This document shows positions 15,647-24,436 of a stretch of DNA of 46,390 bases, one piece after another. A program made the translations under genes and the position numbers. The DNA is taken from NCBI GenBank assembly GCA_017560625.1, contig JAFZEP010000030.1:1-46390 (forward strand), written 5' to 3'. The notes beneath the pieces were generated by a model that ran no database searches, was not told the DNA's origin, and saw only the letters and a program-made list of their open reading frames with translations. This stretch comes from Bacteroidales bacterium (GTDB taxonomy: Bacteria; Bacteroidota; Bacteroidia; Bacteroidales; UBA932). Within the stretch, counting starts at the first letter, position 1. Every line of letters begins with the position of its first letter.

Positions 15647-16624
15647 TTACCTGTACTTGCCCTCTTCGTCGAGCATGCCGAGGTATGAGGAGTAGCGGTC
15701 ATAGCTGATTTCCCCTGCTTCAACAGCCTCCTTCACAGCGCAGCCCGGCTCGTGGGTGTGGGTGCATGGTGCGAAGCGGCAGTCTTCAGAAACGCGGAGC
15801 ATTTCAGGGAAGTAGAGAGCGATCTCCTCCTTCTTGAGGTCGACCAGACCGAAGCCGCGCAGACCCGGAGTGTCGACAATGAAACCGCCTGAAGCCAAAG
15901 AGTACATCTCGTAGAATGTAGTCGTGTGTTTACCCTGGAGATGCACGTCGGAAATCTCTCCGACCTTAGGATCAAGGGACGGGTCAAGAGCCTTGATCAA
16001 GGATGATTTTCCTACGCCTGAGACGCCTGAGAAGAGGGACACATGGCCACTGCAGGCCTCTCTGAGCTTATCCACACCCTCACCTGTCAGGGCTGACACT
16101 TCGATGATCGGATAGCCCGCACCTTCGTAGATTTCATGGAAGGCCTCTAGCATTTCGGCGTGTGATTCGCGATAGAGGTCCACCTTGTTCAGGACAATGG
16201 TCGCAGGCACGTTGTACACCTCGCATGTGACAAGAAGTCGGTCCAGGAACGGGAGTTTGATCTCAGGAAAATCGATGGTCGCGATGATGAATGCACGGTC
16301 GAGATTGGCCGCGATGATGTGTGACTGACGGGAAAGGTTTGTGGATTTGCGTATGATGTAGTTCTTGCGCGGATGTACCGATGTGATGGCCGCAGGGTTT
16401 TCCAACGTAAGATGCTCGACGTATCCACCATCCGCAGCTGAATCAGGCACATCCGCCTCGAATGTCACCACGTCTCCCACTGCAACCGGATTGGTCGCAG
16501 TCGTTCCCTTCAGACGTATCTTACCTCTGAGTACGGCAGGGAACAGATTCCAAGAGGGAAGCTGAGCCAACATGTAGTGGCTTCCCGTATGTTTTACAAC
16601 TGTTGCTTGTTCTTTTATAATCAT
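15647..16624 (-). CDS. rsgA: Small ribosomal subunit biogenesis GTPase RsgA
   Basis: Circularly permuted GTPase that checks maturation of the 30S subunit. Starting at 16624 (MIIKEQATVV), it is 325 residues. The order of G motifs is permuted as expected: NKVD (146-149), SALTGEG (177-183), the P-loop GVSGVGKSS (200-208) and DTPG (251-254). The N-terminal OB fold covers about 5-85, and the C-terminal zinc finger uses Cys282, Cys287, His289 and Cys295. An alternative start at 16648 would overlap the upstream MATE gene by 17 bases; the later start is preferred because the OB fold begins there and it leaves a 7-base gap. Confidence 0.95.
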   Translation of the reverse strand: MIIKEQATVVKHTGSHYMLAQLPSWNLFPAVLRGKIRLKGTTATNPVAVGDVVTFEADVPDSAADGGYVEHLTLENPAAITSVHPRKNYIIRKSTNLSRQSHIIAANLDRAFIIATIDFPEIKLPFLDRLLVTCEVYNVPATIVLNKVDLYRESHAEMLEAFHEIYEGAGYPIIEVSALTGEGVDKLREACSGHVSLFSGVSGVGKSSLIKALDPSLDPKVGEISDVHLQGKHTTTFYEMYSLASGGFIVDTPGLRGFGLVDLKKEEIALYFPEMLRVSEDCRFAPCTHTHEPGCAVKEAVEAGEISYDRYSSYLGMLDEEGKYR

Positions 16625-16631
16625 TATCAGA

Positions 16632-18071
16632 TCACTGATTCTTTTCACTCTGAAGAATTCTCATGCTCCTTCTGAAGCGGATGAAAAACAATATGCCGGC
16701 AAGCGAGAGTCCGATTGGGATTCCCATCCAGACGCCGGAAACGCCCATATCCAGCACAAACGATATTATGTAGCACAAAGGTACACAAATCAAGATATAC
16801 GAAAACGAGGCTATCAGCGCCAGTGGCTTTGTGTCCTCGATTCCTCTCAGCGCATTTGCATACACGATCTGGGTGCAGTCTCCGAGCTGGTAGAAAACGA
16901 AGCTAGGCAGGATCAGCCACATCAACTTCACAACCTCCTGATCATCGGTAAAGCAGCTTGCCAGCGGCCTGAAGAAAAGGACGATGCACAAAGTCAGAAT
17001 CACCACAGCCACAAGACCCACCACAAACGTAGTGCGGGCAGTCTTATGGATATCCCCCCAGGCCTTGGCACCAAGGAACTGGCTTATCAGGATCGTTCCG
17101 GCAGCGCCGATGCCATAAAGCACCTGGAAGCAGAGTGTCGAGATCGTGTACATCGTCTGGTGGGCTGCAAGCGGCAATGCACCGAGCCATCCCATGAAGA
17201 TGCCGCAGACATTGAAGACTCCGATCTCCAGTCCCAATTGGACACTGATCGGCCATCCAAGCTTCAATTGCTCGACAACGCCCGCTTTTGTGGGCCTGAG
17301 CTCCGGCTCAGTCTTTATCATCTCCATCGCGGATCTCACTATCCTGGTCCTGAATACTACAGCCACGATTATCAGCAGCTGTACAATTCTGGATATCAAT
17401 GTCGACAGACCGGCACCCAGCAGACCCATAGGTTCAAATCCACAATGTCCGAAGATCATGCACCAGTTCAGGGCGATGTTCAGGACATTTGCGAAAAGCA
17501 TCACCCACATTGACACTTTGGTGTTTCCTATGCCGTCCAGATACTGCTTGCATGCATAGAACAGAGTCATGAACGGAATCGAGATGATCAGCATCAGCAT
17601 GTACTGCTTCGACAGATCCAGGATCTCATACGGCTGATGGAAATGTGCCGAATCCTGATTGAAGAACCAGGCCTCCAGATTGAAATATATGAGCAGAAGC
17701 AGAACGACGAAGAACATTCCCACCAGGAAGTTGACGATAAGGCTCTCGCCAAGGACACGGAAGACCCCCTTGTAGTCCTTTTTGCCGTATGCGCTTCCCA
17801 CAAGCGGCGTAGAAGCATATGACACTCCCAATGTCAGGAATATCACAAAATAGAATATGCTGTTGACAAAACCGGCTGCAGCCAGCTCGTTTGTCCCGTA
17901 ATGGCCGACCATCATCGTGTCGGCAAACTGCTGAACAATCGAGCCGAGCTCTCCCACTATAAGCGGGATGCCAAGAAGAATGATGGCCTTAGCCAGCTCC
18001 CTACCGCTCCTGGTGCCTTCCATAGAAGCAAGTTCAGGTGTATTTTTAAATCTTTTCAGCAGATGTATCAT
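16632..18071 (-). CDS. MATE family efflux transporter, coupled to the 21928 fusion gene
   Basis: Inner-membrane antiporter of the MATE/NorM type, 479 residues with twelve predicted membrane segments. Motifs: GIPLIVGELGSIVQQFADTM in helix 1, PLVGSAYGKKDY after helix 2, and GAAGTILISQFLGAK in the second half. It is only distantly similar to the other MATE gene at 14207, so this is not a recent duplication. Its start codon overlaps the stop of the upstream fusion gene by 4 bases (ATGA at 18068-18071), which implies translational coupling and makes a shared job plausible. The substrate is unknown. Confidence 0.93.
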   Translation of the reverse strand: MIHLLKRFKNTPELASMEGTRSGRELAKAIILLGIPLIVGELGSIVQQFADTMMVGHYGTNELAAAGFVNSIFYFVIFLTLGVSYASTPLVGSAYGKKDYKGVFRVLGESLIVNFLVGMFFVVLLLLIYFNLEAWFFNQDSAHFHQPYEILDLSKQYMLMLIISIPFMTLFYACKQYLDGIGNTKVSMWVMLFANVLNIALNWCMIFGHCGFEPMGLLGAGLSTLISRIVQLLIIVAVVFRTRIVRSAMEMIKTEPELRPTKAGVVEQLKLGWPISVQLGLEIGVFNVCGIFMGWLGALPLAAHQTMYTISTLCFQVLYGIGAAGTILISQFLGAKAWGDIHKTARTTFVVGLVAVVILTLCIVLFFRPLASCFTDDQEVVKLMWLILPSFVFYQLGDCTQIVYANALRGIEDTKPLALIASFSYILICVPLCYIISFVLDMGVSGVWMGIPIGLSLAGILFFIRFRRSMRILQSEKNQ

Positions 18072-21000
18072 TTCAACTTGATGTTATGTTGAGTCTGTTC
18101 AACAGGTTTTCCAAGCACAAGCCTGAAACCAAGGTCGTTGCTCTTATGACTGGATATCCAGAAATTGGCTCTTGTGCAGCGGCAATCCCACTGAGTAGAT
18201 CTCCAGCTGCCTCCACGGAACACATGGGCGGCATAGCGCTCATCCTGTGCAAGAGGGTCACGCACATTGCCTTTGTCATACATGTCCCACTCATAAAAGT
18301 CGTGGCACCATTCCCAGACATTGCCGGACATATCATAAAGGCCTAACGCATTCGGTTTCTTGAGGGCGACTTCTCGGATGACCGTGTCAGCAAACCATGC
18401 AACCTCATCAGCCACGTCGCTGCCGGAATACATGCTGTATTCAAGATCGTACACCTGGTATTTACATTCAGACTCACTTCCGTCGACATTCACCACCTTC
18501 GGAACTGTCATCGGAGACTTGAGGCATCTTTCAGACTCGAGGTGTCCGCCCTTGGCAGCATATTCCCACTCGGCCTCGGTAGGCAGGCGGAACTCAAGAC
18601 CCTCTGATCCTTCAGGCAATGGCAAGAAACTGATATACTCATTCAACCTACTTATGAATTCCTGCACCCTGTCCCATGTCACATCTGTCTGCGGCAGGTT
18701 GTCGCTGTATCTGTTTGTAGAAGGATTCTTATCCTCCTGCATTATCATGTTCCACAGCTGCTGAGTCACAGGGACATTGCAGATATAATAGTCTTCTGAG
18801 ATCTCCACATTATGCCTTGGTCTTTCATTCTTGTCCGCAGACGGATCCTGAAGCCCATTGGCACCCATGACAAAGGTTCCGGCCTTCACAAGGACCATTC
18901 TGTCCTCAAGCCACATGCTGAGACTGTTTTCCTTTCTGCGGTCGAGGAGGTAGAAGGATGTGCTCGGCAAAAGAGATTCGGCACTGCTATGTTTACCTAT
19001 CTGATCGCCATCATAGTTCCATATAAGTCTGAAGCCAAGGTCCGAGGACCTCATGTCTTTCTCCCATGTGTTATGCCAGTAGTCCTGCTCAAGGTCGACC
19101 TCGCGTCCTGTAAATCTCCAGCTTCCTCCGCAGAACTCGAATCTGTTATGGGCATCCTCATCACGGGTCCATTCCCAGACATTTCCGAGAAGATGGCGGA
19201 GGCCAGTGCCGGACTTCTGCTTATCCGCCCACTTGTCCACGCGTATCGGACCGACCTTCACATAGTCCTGAGTGGTCACATATGCACAGTATGTCGTGCC
19301 TTCTTCCACCTGATCCAATGTCATCTTTGCAGCATGGAGCCACTCGTTTATTGACGGAAGTAAAAAGTTCAGGCCGGTCTTCTTGCGAAGAATAGCCAGG
19401 AAGTCATCGACCTCCTGCTTCGAAACACCCACAACAGGGAAATGGTCGCGTCCGTAAAGCCTGCGGGAATACAGCGCATTGACCTTGTCTACGCCCATTA
19501 CATCCCTCCACATGCGTTCAGTCACAGGAACTTCTGCCATCCAGAACGAACGGTTGGCATTCGACTCATCATGCCTGCTGATGAAGTGGAACTGCCACTT
19601 CCTGCCACCTTGGTAATTCGTCAGTACATCTCTGAGACACTTGACATGGCGGGACTTTTCATATCTGTCACACGACAATCTGAGCACGCTTATCCATTCG
19701 GCAGCCTTGATGATGTCCGGGATCTGATTCATCAGCTTGAAATCATACTGTTTCATCACAACTACCGGATCCACATCTTTCAAGCGCGACGTAGAACATA
19801 TGTCCAGATGCGCACGCAACTTGTTTACATATACTTTCTTGTTCTGCATTTTACCGGTTGCCGCATGCTGGGCTACACAAGAGTCCTGCTCACTTTTTGT
19901 CAGGCATCGGAAGCCTGTCATCAGTCTCTCTGTCGTCCAACGCAGGTGCTCTGTGTCAACCATGACTGTCCAGTCCACATCCCTACGGTTGTAGTTATGT
20001 ATGTTGTTGATGCCCATTGACCTGTATTTGAAAGGAATGGAATCGACAAAATTGATGTTTGCCAACTTCTGGACAATGCCCAGCTGATCCCACGCTTTAT
20101 CGGCAACATCCAAAAGGGTTTCATTGAGATTCAAATCTCCCAGATACGTAAGGTTGACAAGCTTCGCCGTCGGATTGTCAAACTGATTCTCCGTATATGA
20201 GCCCTCGATCATTCCGAACGGATACAGGTTTGGATATCTCTTCCATTCCATGTCACCGTTGGCAATATCATTCACCAGGTCAAAGCAGTTCTGCTGGTAG
20301 ACCAGCACCTGATTTGCCTCCTTATAGATAACCTCAGGCAGATACATCGCAGATGCGATAGCCTGCTGGGAGTTGTTGAAGCAGATTGCAACGGTTGCAG
20401 TCTTGGCCGGATCCTTGACTATGCCTGTAATATAATCCTGGATCTCGGCAGAGGCCACGTTACCCTGGATAAACTCCCAATCGATGTCCAGGAAACTTTC
20501 CCTATGAGCATCATCACTTCCCAACAGATGGTCAAAAAGGCCCTCACCATTCTCATCAGTCTGAGCCATCGGATCATAGAACGGAGCGTCAAGACTGTAC
20601 GCCACCTTTCCGGCAGATTTAGGAGTCTCATTCAAAACGACAATCCTATGTCTCGCCAACTGGAACAGAGTGGAGAATCGTCCGATGTAATAATCCGCCT
20701 CGACCTTCGCGTGGTCATCGATGAATGTGATGGTAGTGCGTCTCTTCTCTTTGCCGTCATGATTCGGGAAGTGGCACAGGAGAGCCGCCTGTGTGGCCAA
20801 AGCCGTACCCATCTGATTCATGCCGAGCACGACAAGGTGCACGCTCTTTTCGCAATCTTTGGAAATGCCCAGGCGCCTGTTGCCATCCTTGTCGGAATAC
20901 GAATCTATCGGCCTGTATCTCTGCACCTTAAGCTCGCCATTCTTTCCAGCAGGAATGACTGCGAGGTTGTCCACCAGGATCTTTTTCGCCCAGATTTCAT

Positions 21001-21928
21001 GTACGTTGAAAGGCACGAACTCGATGTCCCTGTCCAGTTTCTGGTAGATATGGGTTGCCTTGAATGCTGTGAATGTACTCTGATACTCGAAATTCACATG
21101 CACCCTTATTCGCTTATCCCATTTCCTGTTCCTCTGCTTGTATTCCTTTACGTATGTAGAAATGTGTTCAAGACAGTTGACATTGAATGAGTCATGGTCC
21201 TGCGCGTTCTCAGTGGCAGCGCTTTCACCGAGGATAAACACCTCTACAGCTCTTTCCAGGCGCAACTTTCCAATATCTTCCGCCGAAGTTCTTTCACCCG
21301 CATAGAAGACAATCCTGTCTTCCAGTTTATCATCCATCTTGAGTTCCAACGCCAATCGTGCATCTTCCACACTCTGCTTGGTCTGTATCAGGACGTATTT
21401 CACTCCGTTTCTGTTCAATGACTGCCTTACGATAGAGGCCGTCTGCTCGTTGACACCGATGATGACGACGTACTTGTCAAAGAAGTAATTCCTGTAAACA
21501 ATCAGACCCTGTCTCCACTTCTGAGTCCTGTGGGAGATCATGCTCACAAGAGACGATACAAGCAGACCGGACAGGCATACTACTCCGGCAAGGGCGCTGA
21601 CCAATGCTATCCAGTTTCCTTTTCCGCTGGATTGGTGCATATTTCCCGGGTCAGCAAACTGACAGATCAGATTCCAGAGGGTCTGGTATCCCCCGCTGAT
21701 GCCATCAAGATCCGGATTCTCCGAGATGATATGTTCCGGACGCACGTCCAACGCTTCGGCTATGTTCCACAACAGAAGGAGAACACAGGCTATCAAGCCC
21801 AACGAATACCAGAAGACTCCCCAGCCTGATCTGGCATACATCCATCGGTCCCTTCTAACAGGGTTGACCCAAAATAGCCAGCACATTATCACGCAGGCCA
21901 ATATCAGCAGTATAGTATGCAGCCCCAT
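18068..21928 (-). CDS. Membrane RCK/TrkA-RyR protein with two C-terminal FGE-sulfatase (SUMF1-like) domains
   Basis: 1286 residues, a multi-domain fusion I cannot assign to a named protein. Order: TM1 ~4-21, TM2 ~37-57, a loop with YQTLWNLICQFADPGN (81-96), TM3 ~106-130; first Rossmann/RCK-like domain from 151 (YVVIIGVNEQTASIV) to ~320; second from 362 (VHLVVLGMNQMGTALATQ) to ~550; a motif EHLRWTTERLMTGFR (660-674) typical of bacterial RyR domains; a degenerate FGE fold (~775-970, LLGNVWEW, FCGGSWRF, DLGFRLI); and a full FGE fold (1010-1273, MVLVKAGTFVMG, RLPTEAEWEYAA, MSGNVWEW, FRGGSW, NDLGFRLV). The loop FADPGN recalls the CASTOR/POLLUX channel filter. In the second FGE fold the position of the first catalytic cysteine appears to be Ser1244, so enzymatic activity is doubtful. 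First gene of a four-gene operon. A ligand-gated channel or sensor is inferred, not shown. Confidence 0.82.
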   Translation of the reverse strand: MGLHTILLILACVIMCWLFWVNPVRRDRWMYARSGWGVFWYSLGLIACVLLLLWNIAEALDVRPEHIISENPDLDGISGGYQTLWNLICQFADPGNMHQSSGKGNWIALVSALAGVVCLSGLLVSSLVSMISHRTQKWRQGLIVYRNYFFDKYVVIIGVNEQTASIVRQSLNRNGVKYVLIQTKQSVEDARLALELKMDDKLEDRIVFYAGERTSAEDIGKLRLERAVEVFILGESAATENAQDHDSFNVNCLEHISTYVKEYKQRNRKWDKRIRVHVNFEYQSTFTAFKATHIYQKLDRDIEFVPFNVHEIWAKKILVDNLAVIPAGKNGELKVQRYRPIDSYSDKDGNRRLGISKDCEKSVHLVVLGMNQMGTALATQAALLCHFPNHDGKEKRRTTITFIDDHAKVEADYYIGRFSTLFQLARHRIVVLNETPKSAGKVAYSLDAPFYDPMAQTDENGEGLFDHLLGSDDAHRESFLDIDWEFIQGNVASAEIQDYITGIVKDPAKTATVAICFNNSQQAIASAMYLPEVIYKEANQVLVYQQNCFDLVNDIANGDMEWKRYPNLYPFGMIEGSYTENQFDNPTAKLVNLTYLGDLNLNETLLDVADKAWDQLGIVQKLANINFVDSIPFKYRSMGINNIHNYNRRDVDWTVMVDTEHLRWTTERLMTGFRCLTKSEQDSCVAQHAATGKMQNKKVYVNKLRAHLDICSTSRLKDVDPVVVMKQYDFKLMNQIPDIIKAAEWISVLRLSCDRYEKSRHVKCLRDVLTNYQGGRKWQFHFISRHDESNANRSFWMAEVPVTERMWRDVMGVDKVNALYSRRLYGRDHFPVVGVSKQEVDDFLAILRKKTGLNFLLPSINEWLHAAKMTLDQVEEGTTYCAYVTTQDYVKVGPIRVDKWADKQKSGTGLRHLLGNVWEWTRDEDAHNRFEFCGGSWRFTGREVDLEQDYWHNTWEKDMRSSDLGFRLIWNYDGDQIGKHSSAESLLPSTSFYLLDRRKENSLSMWLEDRMVLVKAGTFVMGANGLQDPSADKNERPRHNVEISEDYYICNVPVTQQLWNMIMQEDKNPSTNRYSDNLPQTDVTWDRVQEFISRLNEYISFLPLPEGSEGLEFRLPTEAEWEYAAKGGHLESERCLKSPMTVPKVVNVDGSESECKYQVYDLEYSMYSGSDVADEVAWFADTVIREVALKKPNALGLYDMSGNVWEWCHDFYEWDMYDKGNVRDPLAQDERYAAHVFRGGSWRSTQWDCRCTRANFWISSHKSNDLGFRLVLGKPVEQTQHNIKLK

Positions 21929-21959
21929 ATCAGTAACTTTTTGAATTCCATTATCTCAG

Positions 21960-21967
21960 CAAAGTTA
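21960..21967 (-). promoter_or_regulatory. -7 box of the fusion-gene operon
   Basis: CAAAGTTA reads TAACTTTG on the minus strand, 31 bases upstream of the start at 21928. A TTG (CAA at 21986-21988) lies 18 bases further upstream, close to the expected -33 position. Confidence 0.65.
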
Positions 21968-22000
21968 GAACTTTTATTGGAATGCCAAGATTATTTTCAC

Positions 22001-22008
22001 TACCTTTG
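22001..22008 (+). promoter_or_regulatory. -7 box of the polyprenyl synthase gene
   Basis: TACCTTTG followed by CG, with TTG at 21977-21979 as a possible -33 element and the start codon 22 bases downstream. The two divergent promoters interleave within 48 bases. Confidence 0.7.
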
Positions 22009-22030
22009 CGTGATATCGAAGACAATAATT

Positions 22031-23017
22031 ATGATTCAGGAAAACCATATAGACTCCGCTCTGAAGGAGCTTTTCGACAACCTGACTTTCACTCAGGAGC
22101 CGGCAGGACTTTATGACCCGCTGAGATATATGATCGAGATCGGAGGCAAGCGCATCCGTCCACGCCTCTGCCTTTCGGCATATGCGCTCTACAAGGACGA
22201 GTTCTGCGAAGAGATCCTGACTCCTGCAGCAGCCATCGAGGTGTTCCACAGCTTCACCCTCATTCACGATGACATCATGGACAAGGCAGACGTGCGCAGA
22301 GGTGTGCCGACAGTCTACCGCAAGTGGAACGACAACACAGCCATCCTCTCAGGAGACGTAATGTCGATCGAGAGCTACAAGATGATCGCGAAGGCTCCGG
22401 CCAAGGTGCTGCCCAAGGCTCTTGAACTGTTCTCCAAGACAGCGGCCGAGGTGTGCGAGGGACAGCAGTACGACATGGATTTTGAGTCCGAGGACTTCGT
22501 GCCGATGGAGCACTACATGAAGATGATCGGCCTCAAGACGGCTGTGCTCATAGCATGCGCCGCCAAGATGGGAGCACTGATCGCTGAAGCACCGGAAGAG
22601 TCTTGCGATCTGCTTTACAGATACGGCTACGACCTCGGTCTGGCGTTCCAGGTGGCAGACGACTGGCTCGACACCTACGGCGACCAGGCAGTCTTCGGAA
22701 AGGCAATCGGAGGCGACATCCTGAACAACAAGAAGAGCTGGCTCATGACCAGAGCCTTCGAAAAGGCATCAGAGCAGACACGCGGCCAGCTGCTGGCAGC
22801 AATGGCGATGCCGATCGCGACAGAGGAGCAGAAGGCACAGAAGATCGCTGCAGTGAAGGCGATCTATGCCGAACTGGAAGTCGGCCAGGAGGCAAAGCAG
22901 GAGATCGAAAGACTGCACAACCAGGCTATGGGACACATCTCGCAGCTGGGCCTCGAAGCAGAAAAGGCGGCACTGCTTGAAAATTATGCAAAGAAACTTA
23001 TAGGAAGAGCAAAATAA
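22031..23017 (+). CDS. Polyprenyl diphosphate synthase (farnesyl/geranylgeranyl type)
   Basis: Trans-isoprenyl diphosphate synthase that extends allylic diphosphates with IPP. The start at 22031 gives 328 residues (MIQENHIDSALKEL); a longer frame from 21917 would run through the promoter and is rejected. Substrate motifs: GGKRIRPRL (38-46), first aspartate-rich motif DDIMD (80-84) with the following RRG, and the second FQVADDWLD, followed by KKSWL. The residues just before the first DD motif (FHSFTLIH) do not let me fix chain length with confidence, so no gene symbol is given. The U32 gene follows with a 1-base TAATG overlap. Confidence 0.93.
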   Translation: MIQENHIDSALKELFDNLTFTQEPAGLYDPLRYMIEIGGKRIRPRLCLSAYALYKDEFCEEILTPAAAIEVFHSFTLIHDDIMDKADVRRGVPTVYRKWNDNTAILSGDVMSIESYKMIAKAPAKVLPKALELFSKTAAEVCEGQQYDMDFESEDFVPMEHYMKMIGLKTAVLIACAAKMGALIAEAPEESCDLLYRYGYDLGLAFQVADDWLDTYGDQAVFGKAIGGDILNNKKSWLMTRAFEKASEQTRGQLLAAMAMPIATEEQKAQKIAAVKAIYAELEVGQEAKQEIERLHNQAMGHISQLGLEAEKAALLENYAKKLIGRAK

Positions 23018-24345
23018 TGACAAAAAAGAAACTTGAGATAATGGCGCCGGCAGGAAACTTCGAATGCCTGCATGCAGCAATCCAAGGCGGTGCCGATTCA
23101 GTATATTTCGGAGTCGAGAAGCTGAACATGCGTTCGCACTCGGCCAACAACTTCAAGATGACCGACCTCAAGCAGATTGTTGAGATCTGTTCTGAGCACG
23201 GAGTAAAGACTTACCTCACCCTCAACATCGCGCTTTTCGGCGAAGATCTTGAGGACATGAGACGCACACTCGATGCTGCCAAGGAGGCCGGCATCACAGC
23301 TGTGATCGCATCCGACATGGCTGCCATCATCTACGCCCGTCAGATCGGTGTGGAGGTGCATATTTCCACACAACTCAGCATCTCGAACATCGAGGCGCTC
23401 CGCTTCTACGCGCAGTTCGCCGACGTGATCGTACTTGCACGTGAGCTCAATCTCGGACAGGTCAAGGAGATCAAAAGAATCATTGACGAGGAACAGATCT
23501 GCGGCCCTTCGGGACGCATCGTGGAGATCGAAATGTTCGCACACGGAGCGCTCTGCATGGCAATTTCAGGAAAGTGCTACCTCAGCCTGCATGAGTACGG
23601 CGCATCCGCCAACCGCGGCTCATGCTTCCAGCTTTGCCGCCGCGGCTACAAGGTCGAGGACCTTGAGACCGGCATGCAGCTTGAGATCGACAACAAATAC
23701 ATCATGTCACCTAAGGATCTCTGCACCATCGACTTCATGGACAAGATCATCGACGCAGGCGTAACAGTGTTCAAGATCGAAGGCCGCGCACGCTCGGCCG
23801 AGTATGTAAAGCGCGTGGCTTCATGCTACCGCCGTGCAGCTGACGCAGTCTGCGACGGAACATACACACCGGAGTTCGGAGCATCTATGAAGGCAGAGCT
23901 CGAGGAGGTATTCAACAGAGGATTCTGGGGCGGATACTACCAGGGTGGCAAGATGGGCGAATGGTGCAACATCTACGGCAGCACAGCCACACGCAAGAAG
24001 GCATACTGCGGCAAGATCACAAACTGGTTCGGCAAGCTCGGAGTGGCGGAAATCCTTGTCGAGTCATACTCGCTCAAGGTCGGAGACAAGATCCTCATCA
24101 TCGGTCCTACATCAGGCTGCGTCGAGTACACAGTTCCTGAGATCCGCGTAGACCTCAAGCCGGTGCAGGAAGCGACCAAGGGCACATACTGCTCGATTCC
24201 GATCAACTGGAAGGATGTGGTGCCGGGAGCACGCGAGGAGGAGCTCAGCCTCTGCGGCGACGGCTGCAACGAAGCCGCATGCAAGGCCATCGAGGAAAAC
24301 AGACTCCGCCGCAGCGACAAGGTCTACATCTGGCCTGAAGTATAG
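23017..24345 (+). CDS. U32 family protein, likely tRNA uridine 5-hydroxylation protein (TrhP/YegQ type)
   Basis: 442 residues. U32 proteins were named as collagenase-like peptidases, but several members hydroxylate RNA. Features: MAPAGNFECLHAAIQGGADSVYFG at the N-terminus, typical of the family, ISTQLSISN (116-124), and a cysteine cluster Cys180, Cys187, Cys203 and Cys207 in FAHGALCMAISGKCYLS and NRGSCFQLCRR, which in TrhP relatives is thought to hold an iron-sulfur cluster. The length and the C-terminal beta domain (after ~340) fit TrhP/YegQ better than the longer RlhA form. It is coupled to the prenyl synthase gene by TAATG; a functional link is not evident. A strong terminator follows. Confidence 0.88.
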   Translation: MTKKKLEIMAPAGNFECLHAAIQGGADSVYFGVEKLNMRSHSANNFKMTDLKQIVEICSEHGVKTYLTLNIALFGEDLEDMRRTLDAAKEAGITAVIASDMAAIIYARQIGVEVHISTQLSISNIEALRFYAQFADVIVLARELNLGQVKEIKRIIDEEQICGPSGRIVEIEMFAHGALCMAISGKCYLSLHEYGASANRGSCFQLCRRGYKVEDLETGMQLEIDNKYIMSPKDLCTIDFMDKIIDAGVTVFKIEGRARSAEYVKRVASCYRRAADAVCDGTYTPEFGASMKAELEEVFNRGFWGGYYQGGKMGEWCNIYGSTATRKKAYCGKITNWFGKLGVAEILVESYSLKVGDKILIIGPTSGCVEYTVPEIRVDLKPVQEATKGTYCSIPINWKDVVPGAREEELSLCGDGCNEAACKAIEENRLRRSDKVYIWPEV

Positions 24346-24348
24346 CTC

Positions 24349-24420
24349 AGCCAACTGACTGAACATCAATGTTTTGAATAGTAATGCCTGCTGCCAAATG
24401 CAGCAGGCATTACTATTCAA
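24349..24420. terminator. Terminator, hairpin family AGYCAACT...TGCYTGC, copy 2
   Basis: Perfect 21-bp stem 24374-24394 / 24400-24420 with loop CAAAT, between the converging ends of the U32 gene and the lipase-like gene. The core TGCCTGCTGC/GCAGCAGGCA and the upstream box AGCCAACT (24349) match copy 1 (8261-8325) and copy 3 (27022-27082). Confidence 0.85.
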
Positions 24421-24436
24421 TAACTTAAGTGCAGCA

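Noticed and set aside
18068-21928. Diversity-generating retroelement target protein
   Set aside because: The C-terminal FGE/lectin-like folds made this worth a look, but no reverse transcriptase or template repeat is present in the window and no variable-repeat pair was seen.
21917-22030. Upstream start for the polyprenyl synthase
   Set aside because: That stretch contains the -7 boxes of both divergent genes and the start of the fusion gene; the family N-terminus fits the start at 22031.
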